From positions 1-62,809 of the forward strand of contig JBEVNO010000193.1 in NCBI GenBank assembly GCA_040508085.1: DNA of 62,809 nt, in the 5' to 3' direction. The notes under the pieces are model-generated. The model was not told the origin of the DNA and made no database searches. It saw only the letters and a program-made list of their open reading frames with translations. Shown here in pieces: positions 42,489-51,445 of this stretch (positions are counted from its first letter, which is position 1; every line of letters starts with the position of its first letter). This DNA is from ZC4RG30 sp040508085 (GTDB taxonomy: Bacteria > Pseudomonadota > Gammaproteobacteria > Steroidobacterales > Steroidobacteraceae). The translations under genes and the position numbers were made by a program.

Positions 42489-43163
42489 ATGGACGGCAAT
42501 CGGGTGGCGTTGCCCGCGCGGCACTGGCGGGCGGGGCAGTGGCTGGCAGACGGCTCGCTGGAGACGCTGAAAGAGATGAACCGCCAATGCCTGCTGGCAA
42601 TGGCAGAGATGGCGCGACTGGAACAGCAGGCATGTCCCACCTGGTTGCATGGCAATGCCGCTGCCTGGGTCCAGGTGGATCGCGCCGGCCTTGAGCGGCT
42701 GGCGGCCAGTCCCTATCTGTTTGCCGATGCGGGGTTCGACGACGACATGCGCTGGCGCTGCCTCGATCTGCACATGGTGCATGACCACGCGGCCCACCAG
42801 CCGGAGGCTGCGTTCACAGGTCCCGGGGCGGCGCATTTCATCCGTGGCGTGTTGCAGTTCGGCTGGTATCTCGCCCGCGCCAATCGGCAGCTCGCGCGAG
42901 TGGCCCTGGGCATGACGCCCGTCTGCGCCGAGCGCCTGTGCCAATTGCATCTGCACGACATGGACCGGCTGGCGCAGTGCCGTCCGGGCTGGGTGCGCCC
43001 GCGCTGGGAGCGCAACCCGCGCGCGTGGCATCACCTGCTGGCAGCCGCACGGGATCCGGAAGGGGAGCACATGGCCCGCGCCACACTGCTCGGCCTGCAG
43101 CTGATGGCGGCCAACGCCATCGGCGCGGCCAGCGGATTATCCGCTCGAATGCGCCGCAGCTAG
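42489..43163 (+). CDS. Possible double FlhD-like protein
   Basis: 224 aa. Two segments each resemble FlhD: residues 30-91 (EMNRQCLLAMAEMAR ... DRAGLERLAASPYLFADAGFDDD) and 130-184 (RANRQLARVALGMT ... HLHDMDRLAQCRPGWVRPRWERN). FlhD has NLSYLLLAQRL, then LPQMVKLAETNQLVCQFRFDD. The match is by eye and weak in identity, but the order and spacing of N-R-Q, R-L-A and the following W/F-D/E segment agree, and the neighbour is FlhC-like. The ATG at 42489 has a GGGAGGA ribosome site. The C-terminal 30 residues are helical. It could also be an unrelated helical protein. Confidence 0.5.
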   Translation: MDGNRVALPARHWRAGQWLADGSLETLKEMNRQCLLAMAEMARLEQQACPTWLHGNAAAWVQVDRAGLERLAASPYLFADAGFDDDMRWRCLDLHMVHDHAAHQPEAAFTGPGAAHFIRGVLQFGWYLARANRQLARVALGMTPVCAERLCQLHLHDMDRLAQCRPGWVRPRWERNPRAWHHLLAAARDPEGEHMARATLLGLQLMAANAIGAASGLSARMRRS

Positions 43164-43222
43164 TCAGTCCGGGTTGCCGTGGCAAAATAAATGTGCAATT
43201 CTTTCTGCAGAAAGGAGTGCCC

Positions 43223-43603
43223 ATGGACGCTTTGCCTCATTCCAGCCGTCAGGCCGAGCCCTCTGCAACGCTGACCAAGGCCGTCGTGCGCGCGGTGGGG
43301 TTTCTCGGCCTGAGCCAGGCTGCGCTGGCCGACGTGCTCGGCGTCAGCCCGGCCACCGCCTCCCGCATCGTTGCCGGCGGCTATACCCTGCAGCCCGCCC
43401 GCAAACGGGAATGGGAATTCGCGTTGCTCTTTGTCCGCCTGTTCCGCTCGCTCGACGCCATCGTCGGCAACGACCGCGATGCGCAGAGCTGGCTGCGCGA
43501 CCACAACCGCGCATTGGCGGCCCGCCCGCTCGATCTGATCCGCAGTGCCGAAGGGCTGATCCGTGTCCTCCACTACCTGGACGCCAGCCGCGGTCGCGTC
43601 TGA
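43223..43603 (+). CDS. Xre/MbcA/ParS-type antitoxin
   Basis: 126 aa. An Xre-like helix-turn-helix (LSQAALADVLGVSPATASRI) is followed by the MbcA/ParS toxin-binding C-terminal domain (LFRSLDAIVGNDRDAQSWL, then PLDLIRSAEGLIRVLHYL). The ATG at 43223 has a GAAAGGAG ribosome site. It is followed by a RES-domain gene that overlaps it by 41 bases: the standard antitoxin-toxin order of RES-Xre modules. The antitoxin probably represses its own promoter. Confidence 0.92.
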   Translation: MDALPHSSRQAEPSATLTKAVVRAVGFLGLSQAALADVLGVSPATASRIVAGGYTLQPARKREWEFALLFVRLFRSLDAIVGNDRDAQSWLRDHNRALAARPLDLIRSAEGLIRVLHYLDASRGRV

Positions 43604-44291
43604 GGGCCGGCGCTGGCAGGGCAATGTGTGGCGCGCCATCGAGGCGCAGCACCGGGTGTCCACGCTGCGGCTGGTCGATACGCTGGAAGAGCAGGCCCAG
43701 CTGGAGGCGCTGCTCGAAACCAGCAAGCCGGCGCTGCCCGTCACCGCAGCGCCGCGCCATTACCTGCTGCTCACGCCGTTCCGTTATCCGGCGCGTCACC
43801 CCGGCGGCTCGCGCTTCCGCGCCGTCAGTGACGGCGGCGTGTTCTACGGCGCCGACGAGCGCCGCACGGCCTGCGCTGAACTGGGTTACTGGCGCTGGCG
43901 TTTCCTGATGGATAGTCCGGCGCTGCCGCGCCTGGCGCCGCTGTTGCACACCTTGTTCCAGTCCGAAGTTGCCGGCCTCGCCATCGATCTGCGGCAGCCG
44001 CCATTCAGCGCCCAGGCGCACCGCTGGACGGCATCGCAGGACTATGGCGCCTGCCAGCAGTTGGGCGCGCTGGCGCGCAAAGCCGGTATCGAGCTGATCC
44101 GCTATCAGTCGGTGCGTGATCCACAGGCTGGTGCATGCACTGCCGTGCTGACGCCCGAGGCCTTTACCGCGGCCCCGCTGACCGAACAGACTTGGCGCCT
44201 GACGGTGACACGGCAACGCGTGCAATGGCAGCGCGATTCGATGCTGCAACCTGAAAGTCTCGAATTCCTGGCAGATTGGGATCACACATGA
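43563..44291 (+). CDS. RES-domain toxin
   Basis: 242 aa from a GTG inside the antitoxin gene. The RES family is named for its conserved Arg, Glu and Ser, all visible: Arg in VWRAIEAQH, Glu in CAELGYWRW, Ser in RYQSVRDP. The core TPFRYP...GSRFR and GVFYGADERRTA is typical. Known members degrade NAD+ (MbcT) or ADP-ribosylate targets (ParT). The stop overlaps the start of the next gene by four bases (ATGA). Confidence 0.9.
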   Translation: MSSTTWTPAAVASEGRRWQGNVWRAIEAQHRVSTLRLVDTLEEQAQLEALLETSKPALPVTAAPRHYLLLTPFRYPARHPGGSRFRAVSDGGVFYGADERRTACAELGYWRWRFLMDSPALPRLAPLLHTLFQSEVAGLAIDLRQPPFSAQAHRWTASQDYGACQQLGALARKAGIELIRYQSVRDPQAGACTAVLTPEAFTAAPLTEQTWRLTVTRQRVQWQRDSMLQPESLEFLADWDHT

Positions 44292-45541
44292 AGAAAACAA
44301 CAAGAACTCAAGCGGTGGCCACTGCGGCCGCCGTGTGGTTGGGTGCAGCCGCCGGTGCGGCACAGGCGCCTGCTCCGGGCATTCCCGCGGTGTCCCTCAC
44401 CGAGCCCCATTACGTTCAGGACACTGCCGAGCAGCACCCGCTGCGGGTGACGGTGGTGGCGCGTGGCCTGAACCATCCCTTCGCGCTGGCGCTGCTGCCG
44501 GATGGCGATGCGCTGGTCAGCGAGCGGGGCGGTGCGCTGCGGCTGCTGCGCAACGCAGTGGGCGCATCCGGCAAGCCGACGGTGCTGGAAGCGGCGCCGG
44601 TGGCTGGCGTGCCCGCGATCCAGACGGCATTCCGCAACGCCGGCCTGCACGATCTCGCGCTGCATCCGCGCTTCGCCGAGAACCGCCTGGTTTTCTTCAG
44701 CTTCAACCTGGCAGGCGATGCCTTGCCCCCCGCTGCCGCCGGCGGTGCGCCGCGCCAGCAGGCACGCCTTGCGATATGGCGCGGACGCTTCGACGGCCGC
44801 GCGCTCACCGACGTGAAGCAGATCTGGGCGGGCAAGTCCGCTGCCACCAGCGGCTCGCGGCTTACCTTCGGCGCGGATGGCTTCCTCTACGTCACCATTG
44901 GCGCCGCCTTTGGCACCGAGGCGCAGGAGCTGGACAACACCGTGGGCAAGGTGCTGCGCCTTGCCGAGGACGGCAGCATCCCGTCCGACAATCCGTTCAC
45001 GAAGCAGGCGGGCGCGCAGGGCGCCATCTACAGCTATGGCCATCGCGATCCGCTGGGGCTCGCCGTGCATCCCCTTGGCGGCGCGTTGCTGAATGTGGAG
45101 CACGGTCCCAACGGCGGTGACGAGCTGAACCTGATCCGCGCGGGCCGCAACTATGGCTGGCCGCGCATCACCTTCGGCCGGGGCTACGATGGCGCCGAAC
45201 TTTCGGCTTCGCCGGTCGGGACTGACATCGAACCGCCGCTGGTGGTGTGGCTGCCTTCCATCGCACCCACCGGCCTGCTGGTCTACAGCGGCGACCGCTT
45301 CCCGGCGTGGAAGAACAATGTGTTCATCGGCAGTGCGCGGCGGGGCGAGATCCCGGGGACCGGCGGACTGGAGCGGCTGGTGCTGAACGACAAACTGCAG
45401 GAGCTGCGGCGCGAGACGTTGCTGACGTCGCTGCACCTGCGCATCCGCGATGTGCGCCAGGGTCCGGATGGCCTGGTCTACGTAGTGACGGACGAAAACG
45501 ACGGTGCAGTGTTGCGGCTGTCTCCGGAGCCCGGCGGCTAG
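44288..45541 (+). CDS. PQQ-dependent sugar (sorbosone-type) dehydrogenase, exported
   Basis: 417 aa. A signal peptide (cleavage near AAGAAQA, residue 25) is followed by a six-bladed propeller of the GSDH family (YliI/Asd type): RGLNHPFALALLPDGDALVSER, GLHDLALHPRF, YSYGHRDPLGLAVHP, NYGWPRITFG and ENDGAVLRL. Members oxidise aldose sugars in the periplasm with PQQ. No PQQ-synthesis gene is in the window. The ATG overlaps the RES toxin stop, so it may be transcribed from the toxin-antitoxin promoter. Confidence 0.88.
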   Translation: MKKTTRTQAVATAAAVWLGAAAGAAQAPAPGIPAVSLTEPHYVQDTAEQHPLRVTVVARGLNHPFALALLPDGDALVSERGGALRLLRNAVGASGKPTVLEAAPVAGVPAIQTAFRNAGLHDLALHPRFAENRLVFFSFNLAGDALPPAAAGGAPRQQARLAIWRGRFDGRALTDVKQIWAGKSAATSGSRLTFGADGFLYVTIGAAFGTEAQELDNTVGKVLRLAEDGSIPSDNPFTKQAGAQGAIYSYGHRDPLGLAVHPLGGALLNVEHGPNGGDELNLIRAGRNYGWPRITFGRGYDGAELSASPVGTDIEPPLVVWLPSIAPTGLLVYSGDRFPAWKNNVFIGSARRGEIPGTGGLERLVLNDKLQELRRETLLTSLHLRIRDVRQGPDGLVYVVTDENDGAVLRLSPEPGG

Positions 45542-45565
45542 CGCGCCGCTGCTAGACTGCACACG

Positions 45566-46420
45566 ATGGAATCCACGTTCAGTTCCCGGCTCCGCGGCCT
45601 GGTTGCCATGACCTGTGGCGTGGCCGTGCTCACCCTGGCTGCCTGCGCCGCGGGCATCCGCGGCAGCTCTCCCGTGCAGGTGCGCGCGGATCTGGCCGCA
45701 GTAGTGGCCAGCGATCATCGCTCGGCGGCCAACCGCGCCCGTGATGTCTACCGCCACCCGGTGGAGACTCTGAGTTTCTTCGGCCTGCGCCCCGACATGA
45801 CTGTGGTGGAACTGTGGCCCTTCGGGGGCTGGTACGCCGAGATCCTGGCTCCCTACCTGCGCGATCATGGCCTCTACTACGCCGCCGCCATGGATCCGGC
45901 GTCCGCCGATGCCGCGGACCGCGGCTACAACGACAGCCTGCAGAAGCTGTTCGCCGCCCATCCGCAGCTGTTCTCGAAGGCGCGCCTGTCGGTGCTCGCC
46001 CCGGGCAACATGCAGATCGCGCCGCCGGGCAGCGCCGATCTGGTGGTGTCGTTCCGCAATATCCACAACTGGACCTGGGCCGGCATCGAGAAGGATGTAT
46101 TTGCCGCGGCATTCCGCGCGCTGAAGCCGGGCGGCGTGCTCGGCATCGTCGAACATCGCAGCAATGACCCGGATTACGAGCCGAGGACACCCGGCCAGGC
46201 TTATGTGGGCGAGGAATATGCCATCCGCCTGATCGAAGGCGCCGGCTTCAGGCTCGTGGGCCGCTCCGACATCAACAACAATCCGCGCGATACCAAGGAT
46301 TACCCGAAGGGCGTCTGGACGCTGCCGCCCAGCTTTGCCATGGGCGAACAGGATCGCGCGAAGTATGCGGCCATCGGCGAATCCGACCGCTTCACGCTGA
46401 AGTTCGTCAAACCCAGATAA
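45566..46420 (+). CDS. Lipoprotein/exported methyltransferase-like protein (COG4798 type)
   Basis: 284 aa. An N-terminal export signal with a lipobox-like LTLAAC (Cys27) is followed by a class I methyltransferase fold. Motif I is VVELWPFGGWYAEIL, where cytoplasmic enzymes have a D-x-G-x-G loop. Then come the acidic motif II region (AAMDP), SADLVVSFRNIHNW (motif IV) and ALKPGGVLGIVEHR (post-motif II). Closest in style to the predicted methyltransferases COG4798. Export is odd because S-adenosylmethionine is cytoplasmic; it may bind another ligand. Confidence 0.8.
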   Translation: MESTFSSRLRGLVAMTCGVAVLTLAACAAGIRGSSPVQVRADLAAVVASDHRSAANRARDVYRHPVETLSFFGLRPDMTVVELWPFGGWYAEILAPYLRDHGLYYAAAMDPASADAADRGYNDSLQKLFAAHPQLFSKARLSVLAPGNMQIAPPGSADLVVSFRNIHNWTWAGIEKDVFAAAFRALKPGGVLGIVEHRSNDPDYEPRTPGQAYVGEEYAIRLIEGAGFRLVGRSDINNNPRDTKDYPKGVWTLPPSFAMGEQDRAKYAAIGESDRFTLKFVKPR

Positions 46421-46434
46421 CGCCGGAGAAGCTC

Positions 46435-46854
46435 GTGTCGCTGCAGCCCTTTCATCTGGCCGTCCCGGTCGCCGACCTCGCTGCGGCGCGCCGCTTCTAT
46501 GGCGACCTGCTGGGCTGCCCCGAAGGCCGCAGCTCTGCCGAGTGGGTGGATTTCAACTTCTTCGGCCACCAGCTGGTCGCGCATCTGGATCATGCCGGTG
46601 GCGCGCAGCCCATCCACAATGCCGTGGATGGCAAGGATGTGCCGGTGCCGCACTTCGGCGTGGTGCTGGAATGGGGGCAATGGCACCAGCTGGCCGAGCG
46701 GCTGCGCGCTGCCGGCATTCATTTCGGCATCGAGCCCGGCATCCGTTTCCAGGGCAAGGTCGGCGAACAGGCCACCATGTTCTTCCAGGACCCGAGCGGC
46801 AATGCGCTTGAGTTCAAGGCGTTCCGCGACCCCACGCAGCTCTTTGCCAAGTAA
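46435..46854 (+). CDS. VOC (glyoxalase/dioxygenase) family protein
   Basis: 139 aa from a GTG. Two beta-alpha-beta-beta-beta modules: HLAVPVADLAAARRFYGDLLG and HFGVVLEWGQWHQLAERL. Metal ligands typical of the fold are His7 (PFHLAV), His73 region (VPHFGV) and Glu near NALEFKAF. Similar short VOC proteins are often annotated as glyoxalase-like dioxygenases. Substrate unknown. It starts 14 bases after the methyltransferase gene. Confidence 0.85.
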   Translation: MSLQPFHLAVPVADLAAARRFYGDLLGCPEGRSSAEWVDFNFFGHQLVAHLDHAGGAQPIHNAVDGKDVPVPHFGVVLEWGQWHQLAERLRAAGIHFGIEPGIRFQGKVGEQATMFFQDPSGNALEFKAFRDPTQLFAK

Positions 46855-47770
46855 CTTCGCCGAACCGTCCCAGGTATTCCAATCGGCGCGCCGCAACGCC
46901 TGCGAGGAGCGCGCCTTCGTGCTGGTCGCCGTGGGAATCGCCAGCGAGGTGGAATTCGTCGGCGGCGAGGTGGGTTATGTGGTGCTGGTCGAGGCGGCGG
47001 TGCGCCATCAGGCGCTGCACCACCTGTGGATGTACGAGCAGGAGCGGCGCGACCGTCCGCCGCCTGAAGAGCCGGCGCTGCTGGAGCCGCGAGCCTGGGT
47101 CGGTTCGCTGGTCTATGTCTGTGTATTGCTGCTGGTGCCGCTGGCGCTGGGGCAGGGCTGGTTCCCGGTGGAGCCCTACGATGCGGGCGTGATGGACCCG
47201 CGGCGCATGCAGGCGGGCCAGTGGTGGCGGGCGCTCACCGCGCTCACGCTGCACTGGGATGCCGCGCATCTGGTCGGCAACCTCGGCAGTGGTGCGCTGC
47301 TGGGTTTCACTGCGGCGCAGGTGTGGGGCAATGCCCGTGCCTGGCTGCTGATCATCCTTGCCGCCGGCGTGGCCAATGCGACCGAGGGCGCGCTGGGCAT
47401 CGCGCACTACGTATCGGCTGGCGCGTCCACCGCGGTGTTCGCGATGCTGGGTCTGGTGGCTGCGCATGCCTGGCGCACGCGCGGCCAGCGCGCGGCTTCG
47501 TCACTGAAGCGCTGGGCGCCGCTGATCGCGGGCGTCACGATGCTCGGCTTCTTCGGCGCCGGCGGGCAGGATCCGGAGGGCGGCATCGCCGATCCCACCA
47601 ATGTGCTGTCGCATGTGTTGGGATTCGCCAGCGGCGTGGCGCTTGGCGCCGCAGTGGCAACGCGGCGCGGCGCGGCCTGGCTGGGCGCGATTCCGGCCTG
47701 GCTGGCGACGGCGGCGTCCCTGGCGGCGATCGCACTTTCCTGGACGCAGGCCCTGCGCAGCAGCGTGTAA
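46844..47770 (+). CDS. Rhomboid-family intramembrane serine protease
   Basis: About 308 aa. A cytoplasmic N-domain (ACEERAFVLVAVGIASEVEF, then LHHLWMYEQERRDR) is followed by six or seven membrane segments. The active site is visible: HWDAAHLVGN (His and Asn of the first motif), GASTAVFAMLG (catalytic Ser) and LSHVLGFASG (catalytic His). The start is uncertain: a TTG at 46844 overlaps the VOC stop and keeps the conserved N-domain, while the first ATG (MYEQERRDR) is much later. It cuts membrane proteins within the bilayer; substrate unknown. Confidence 0.85.
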   Translation: MPSNFAEPSQVFQSARRNACEERAFVLVAVGIASEVEFVGGEVGYVVLVEAAVRHQALHHLWMYEQERRDRPPPEEPALLEPRAWVGSLVYVCVLLLVPLALGQGWFPVEPYDAGVMDPRRMQAGQWWRALTALTLHWDAAHLVGNLGSGALLGFTAAQVWGNARAWLLIILAAGVANATEGALGIAHYVSAGASTAVFAMLGLVAAHAWRTRGQRAASSLKRWAPLIAGVTMLGFFGAGGQDPEGGIADPTNVLSHVLGFASGVALGAAVATRRGAAWLGAIPAWLATAASLAAIALSWTQALRSSV

Positions 47771-47781
47771 AATATGCACCC

Positions 47782-48243
47782 ATGAGTCGCTATGAACTGG
47801 TTACGCACTGGCATGTGGATGCGCCGATCGATGCGGTGTGGCAGGCCCTGAATGATGTCGCCAGCTGGCCGCGCTGGTGGTCGTACGTGCTGGAAGTCGA
47901 GGAACTCACCCGCGGCGAGGTGTCCGGCCTCGGCGCCGTGCACACGCTCACCTGGGGCACGGCGTTTCCCTACCTGCTCACCTTCACGATGCGTCGCACG
48001 GTGATGCAGCGGCCGCACCTGATGGAGGCCATCTTCGAAGGCCAGCTCAATGGCGTCGGCCGCTGGACACTGAACTCGCAGGGCGCCACCACCGAAGTCC
48101 GCTACGACTGGGAAGTCACTACTGCGGGCGCATGGATGAACATGATGTCGCCGCTGCTGGGGCCGATGTTCCGCTGGAACCACGGCCTGGTGATGGCCGA
48201 CGGCGCGCGCGGGCTGTCCCGCTATCTCGCCAGGCCACAATAG
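47782..48243 (+). CDS. SRPBCC (polyketide cyclase/START-like) family protein
   Basis: 153 aa. The fold signature is THWHVDAPIDAVWQALNDVASWPRWW, followed by a beta sheet and a C-terminal helix (GLVMADGARGLSRYL). Such proteins bind hydrophobic small molecules or act in lipid metabolism; the ligand cannot be guessed. It starts 11 bases after the rhomboid stop. Confidence 0.85.
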   Translation: MSRYELVTHWHVDAPIDAVWQALNDVASWPRWWSYVLEVEELTRGEVSGLGAVHTLTWGTAFPYLLTFTMRRTVMQRPHLMEAIFEGQLNGVGRWTLNSQGATTEVRYDWEVTTAGAWMNMMSPLLGPMFRWNHGLVMADGARGLSRYLARPQ

Positions 48244-48347
48244 CCTTTCCCCGGCCAAGCGGGCCTGTCGCAAAGCGAATCATGGCGGGCGGGCAGGGCC
48301 CGGGAGCACGACTGGCGCCCGCGTGCATTCGAGGTTAGTTTCGGTGC

Positions 48348-49172
48348 ATGCGGTTGCGACTCAGGCAGATCAGCCAGCAGCTCGGCCTGGCGCTTGCCAT
48401 GGCCTTGTACACGTTGCTGTCCGGCGCGGTTCCAGGCAGCGTCCCGCCCACCATCCTCACCACGCCGCCGCCCCCTGAATTCCGGCTGGCGCGGCTGGCC
48501 TACAACGACGGCGCGGCGCTGGGGGGTGGCTTCGGGCGGTTCCGCAACAGTTCGTGGACCACCGATGCACCCGAGGCAGAGTTCCACCTGACACAGGGCA
48601 TCCGCCGCCTGACGCGCATCGACACCATCAATCCCGATGAACTCGGGGACATGAGCGATGTGGTGCTGCCGGTGCAGCCGCTCGATGCGGACCTCAGCAC
48701 CTATCCGTTCCTGTATGCCGTCGAAGTCGGGCGCTGGTACCTGAACGACGCCGAGGCGGCGGCGATGCGTGATTACCTGCTGCGTGGGGGGTTCCTGATG
48801 GTTGATGATTTCCACGGCAGCCTGCAGTGGGAAGGTTTCATGGAATCCATGCGCCGCATCTTTCCGGACCGCGAGGTGGTCGAGATCCCCGATGACCACG
48901 AAGTGTTCCATGTGCTGTATGACCTGGATCACAAGGTGCAGATCCCGGGGGTGTATGCGCTGATGTCGGGGCGCACCTATGAACAGGATGGCGTCGATCC
49001 GCACTGGCGTGGCGTATTCGACGACACCGGCCGGCTGATGGTCGCGATCAATTTCAACATGGACCTGGGCGACGCCTGGGAGCACGCGGATACCCCTGAG
49101 TATCCGCAGCCGCTGACGGCACTGGCCTATCGCTTTGCGATCAGCTATGCCCTCTATGCCATGACCCACTAG
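48348..49172 (+). CDS. DUF4159 family protein
   Basis: 274 aa. An N-terminal signal or anchor (LGLALAMALYTLLSGAVPG) is followed by the DUF4159 domain, a glutamine-amidotransferase-like Rossmann fold without the catalytic triad: FRLARLAYNDGAALGGGFGR, YPFLYAVEVGRWYLNDAEAA, LRGGFLMVDDFHG, EVFHVLYDL. DUF4159 proteins are almost always encoded in MoxR loci, as here. It is the first gene of the large MoxR operon, 29 bases before the vWA gene. Function unknown; envelope location likely. Confidence 0.85.
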   Translation: MRLRLRQISQQLGLALAMALYTLLSGAVPGSVPPTILTTPPPPEFRLARLAYNDGAALGGGFGRFRNSSWTTDAPEAEFHLTQGIRRLTRIDTINPDELGDMSDVVLPVQPLDADLSTYPFLYAVEVGRWYLNDAEAAAMRDYLLRGGFLMVDDFHGSLQWEGFMESMRRIFPDREVVEIPDDHEVFHVLYDLDHKVQIPGVYALMSGRTYEQDGVDPHWRGVFDDTGRLMVAINFNMDLGDAWEHADTPEYPQPLTALAYRFAISYALYAMTH

Positions 49173-49201
49173 ACCAGGATCTGCAGGGGGCGGTTCGCAA
49201 G

Positions 49202-51445
49202 ATGCTGGAGTTCCTGCTCGGCCAATCGGTCGCGGCGTTCCGCAACGGCGAACTGGCGTTTGCGCGTGGCTGGCCGCTGTGGCTGCTGTGGCTCGCGATC
49301 ATTATCGGCCTGGCCGCCATTGCGTGGTCCCTGTGGCGCGCGCGTCTGGAATGGTGGCGCTCGTTGATCGTGGGCGCGCTGCAGCTGGCATTCCTGGCGC
49401 TGGCCCTGTTGCTGCTGTGGCGCCCGGTGCTCAATGTGGAGCAGATACGCGACCGCCAGAACGTGGTGGCGGTGCTGGTGGATGATTCGGGCAGCATGAA
49501 CGCCAGCGATGCGCCCGGGCAGCCTGCGCGCCGCGCCCAGGGGGTGGCGGCACTGGAAGCCGGTGTGCTGGAGCAGATCGGCGCCCGCTCCGAGCTGCGG
49601 CTGTTCGGCTTTTCCGACCGTGCAGGTTCTGTGGAAACCCTGCAGGAGCTGCGCGGCGGCGCCGGCTCGACCCGCATCGGCGACGCCCTCGACACGGTGG
49701 CGCAGATGGCCGCCAGCGTGCCGCTAGCGGCAGTGGTGGTGGTGACCGACGGCGCCGACACCGCCGACACGTTGAATGAAACGGCGCTGGCCCGGCTGGC
49801 GGCCACAGGCATCCCCGTGCACACGGTAGGCGTGGGCCCGGAAGCGCCGCCCAATGATCTTGAGCTGGAACAATTGCAGGTGCCGTCCACGGCGGTGGCC
49901 GGTGCCACGGCGCGTGCCACTGTCTCCATCCGCCACCAGAAGCAGAAGGCCACGCGCGTGCGCGTCTATGACGGGGGCAAGCTGATCGCCGCGCAGGACG
50001 TGCCGCTGGGCGCCGCGCCGGGCCTCACCACCGCCTCGGTCGAGTTCCCCGCCGGCGACGCGGGCGTACGCGATTTGCGCGTGGTGATCGACGGCGCCCG
50101 CGATGAAACCCAGCTCGCCAACAACGAACGCCGCGCCGTGCTGGATGTGGATGCACGCCGCCGCGCCGTGCTCTATCTGGAGGGCGAGCCGCGCTGGGAA
50201 TACAAATTCATCCGTCGCGCCGCCGAGGGTGATCGCTCGCTGCGGCTGGCCAGCGCAGTGCGCGCCACCCCCAACCGCTACTACCGCCAGGGCCTGGCCG
50301 GCAGCACCGAACTTGAAAACGGCTTCCCCGCCACGCAGGCCGAGCTCTTCGCCTATGACGCCGTGGTGATCGGCAGCCTGGAAGCCGCGGCGCTGTCGCA
50401 GGAACAGCATCAATGGCTGCGGGATTTCGTCGATCGCCGGGGTGGCTCGCTGCTGATGCTGGCCGGGCGCGACGGGTTGGGTGATGGCGGCTGGAGCCGC
50501 GTGCCGATAGCGCCACTGCTGCCGGCCAAACTGCCGGCGGGTGGGAAGCGCAGCTACGGCATGCGCGCCAGCAAGGCGCGGCTCACACCCTATGGCCGCG
50601 AGGCGGTAATCGGTCGCCTGGCTGCGGATGCCGCTGCCAACGACAAGGCCTGGGAGGCGCTGCCGCAGCTGGCCGATTACCAGGATCCGGGCGCCCTGCG
50701 GCCCGGGGCTGTGGTGATGCTGGAGGCGGTGAGCGGCGCACAGGCGGTGCCATTGCTCATCACGCAGCGCTACGGCCGCGGCGCCACCTGGCTGCTGGCC
50801 ACGGCCACCAGCTGGCGCTGGCAGATGCAGATGCCGCTCGCGGACCAGAGCCACGAGACGTTCTGGCGGCAGCTGCTCTATACACTGGTTGCGCCGACGC
50901 CACGGCGCGTGTCGATGCAGCCGGAGCAGGCCGTATACGAGGATGACGCGCCGGTAACGCTGGAGGCGGAGGTGCTGGACGAGGCCTTCAATCCGGCGCC
51001 GCAGGCGAAGCTGACCATTGAGGCGACCAGCGAGGATGGCGCTGTCGTGCCGACGCGCCTGGAGCCATCCGGTCGCGGTGATGGACGTTACACGGTGGCG
51101 GTGGACGCGGCGGCGCCCGGGCTGTATCGGGTGCGCCTGCAGGCAGCCGCCGGCGACAAGACACTGGGTGAGAGCATCACGCACCTGCGCCGCGCCGATG
51201 GCGTGCTGGAACAGTTCGGCTCGTGGCAGCATCGACCCATGCTGGAAAGGATCGCCAAGGAAACCGGCGGCCGCTACTGGACGCTGGCAGACCTCGCCGG
51301 GTTGCCGGAGGCCATCCGCTATTCGCGCGCCGGCATGGTGGAGCGGCAGACGCTCGACCTGTGGAACATGCCGCTGGCCTTCCTGCTGCTGGCAATGCTG
51401 AAGGCAGGTGAGTGGCTGCTGCGGCGGCGCTGGAGGAAGTTGTGA
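49202..51445 (+). CDS. von Willebrand A / amidotransferase-like membrane protein
   Basis: 747 aa. Two N-terminal membrane segments (WLLWLAIIIGLAAIAWSLW; LIVGALQLAFLALALLLLW), then a vWA domain with the metal site D94-D-S-G-S98, and a second acidic stretch VVVVTDGADTADT. A GATase1-like region follows (YLEGEPRWEYKFI; GGSLLMLAGRDGLG), then Ig-like beta domains and a C-terminal membrane segment (MPLAFLLLAMLKAGEWLL). It faces the periplasm. It is probably a substrate-binding partner of MoxR in a metal- or cofactor-dependent assembly system, as for other MoxR-linked vWA proteins. Confidence 0.87.
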   Translation: MLEFLLGQSVAAFRNGELAFARGWPLWLLWLAIIIGLAAIAWSLWRARLEWWRSLIVGALQLAFLALALLLLWRPVLNVEQIRDRQNVVAVLVDDSGSMNASDAPGQPARRAQGVAALEAGVLEQIGARSELRLFGFSDRAGSVETLQELRGGAGSTRIGDALDTVAQMAASVPLAAVVVVTDGADTADTLNETALARLAATGIPVHTVGVGPEAPPNDLELEQLQVPSTAVAGATARATVSIRHQKQKATRVRVYDGGKLIAAQDVPLGAAPGLTTASVEFPAGDAGVRDLRVVIDGARDETQLANNERRAVLDVDARRRAVLYLEGEPRWEYKFIRRAAEGDRSLRLASAVRATPNRYYRQGLAGSTELENGFPATQAELFAYDAVVIGSLEAAALSQEQHQWLRDFVDRRGGSLLMLAGRDGLGDGGWSRVPIAPLLPAKLPAGGKRSYGMRASKARLTPYGREAVIGRLAADAAANDKAWEALPQLADYQDPGALRPGAVVMLEAVSGAQAVPLLITQRYGRGATWLLATATSWRWQMQMPLADQSHETFWRQLLYTLVAPTPRRVSMQPEQAVYEDDAPVTLEAEVLDEAFNPAPQAKLTIEATSEDGAVVPTRLEPSGRGDGRYTVAVDAAAPGLYRVRLQAAAGDKTLGESITHLRRADGVLEQFGSWQHRPMLERIAKETGGRYWTLADLAGLPEAIRYSRAGMVERQTLDLWNMPLAFLLLAMLKAGEWLLRRRWRKL

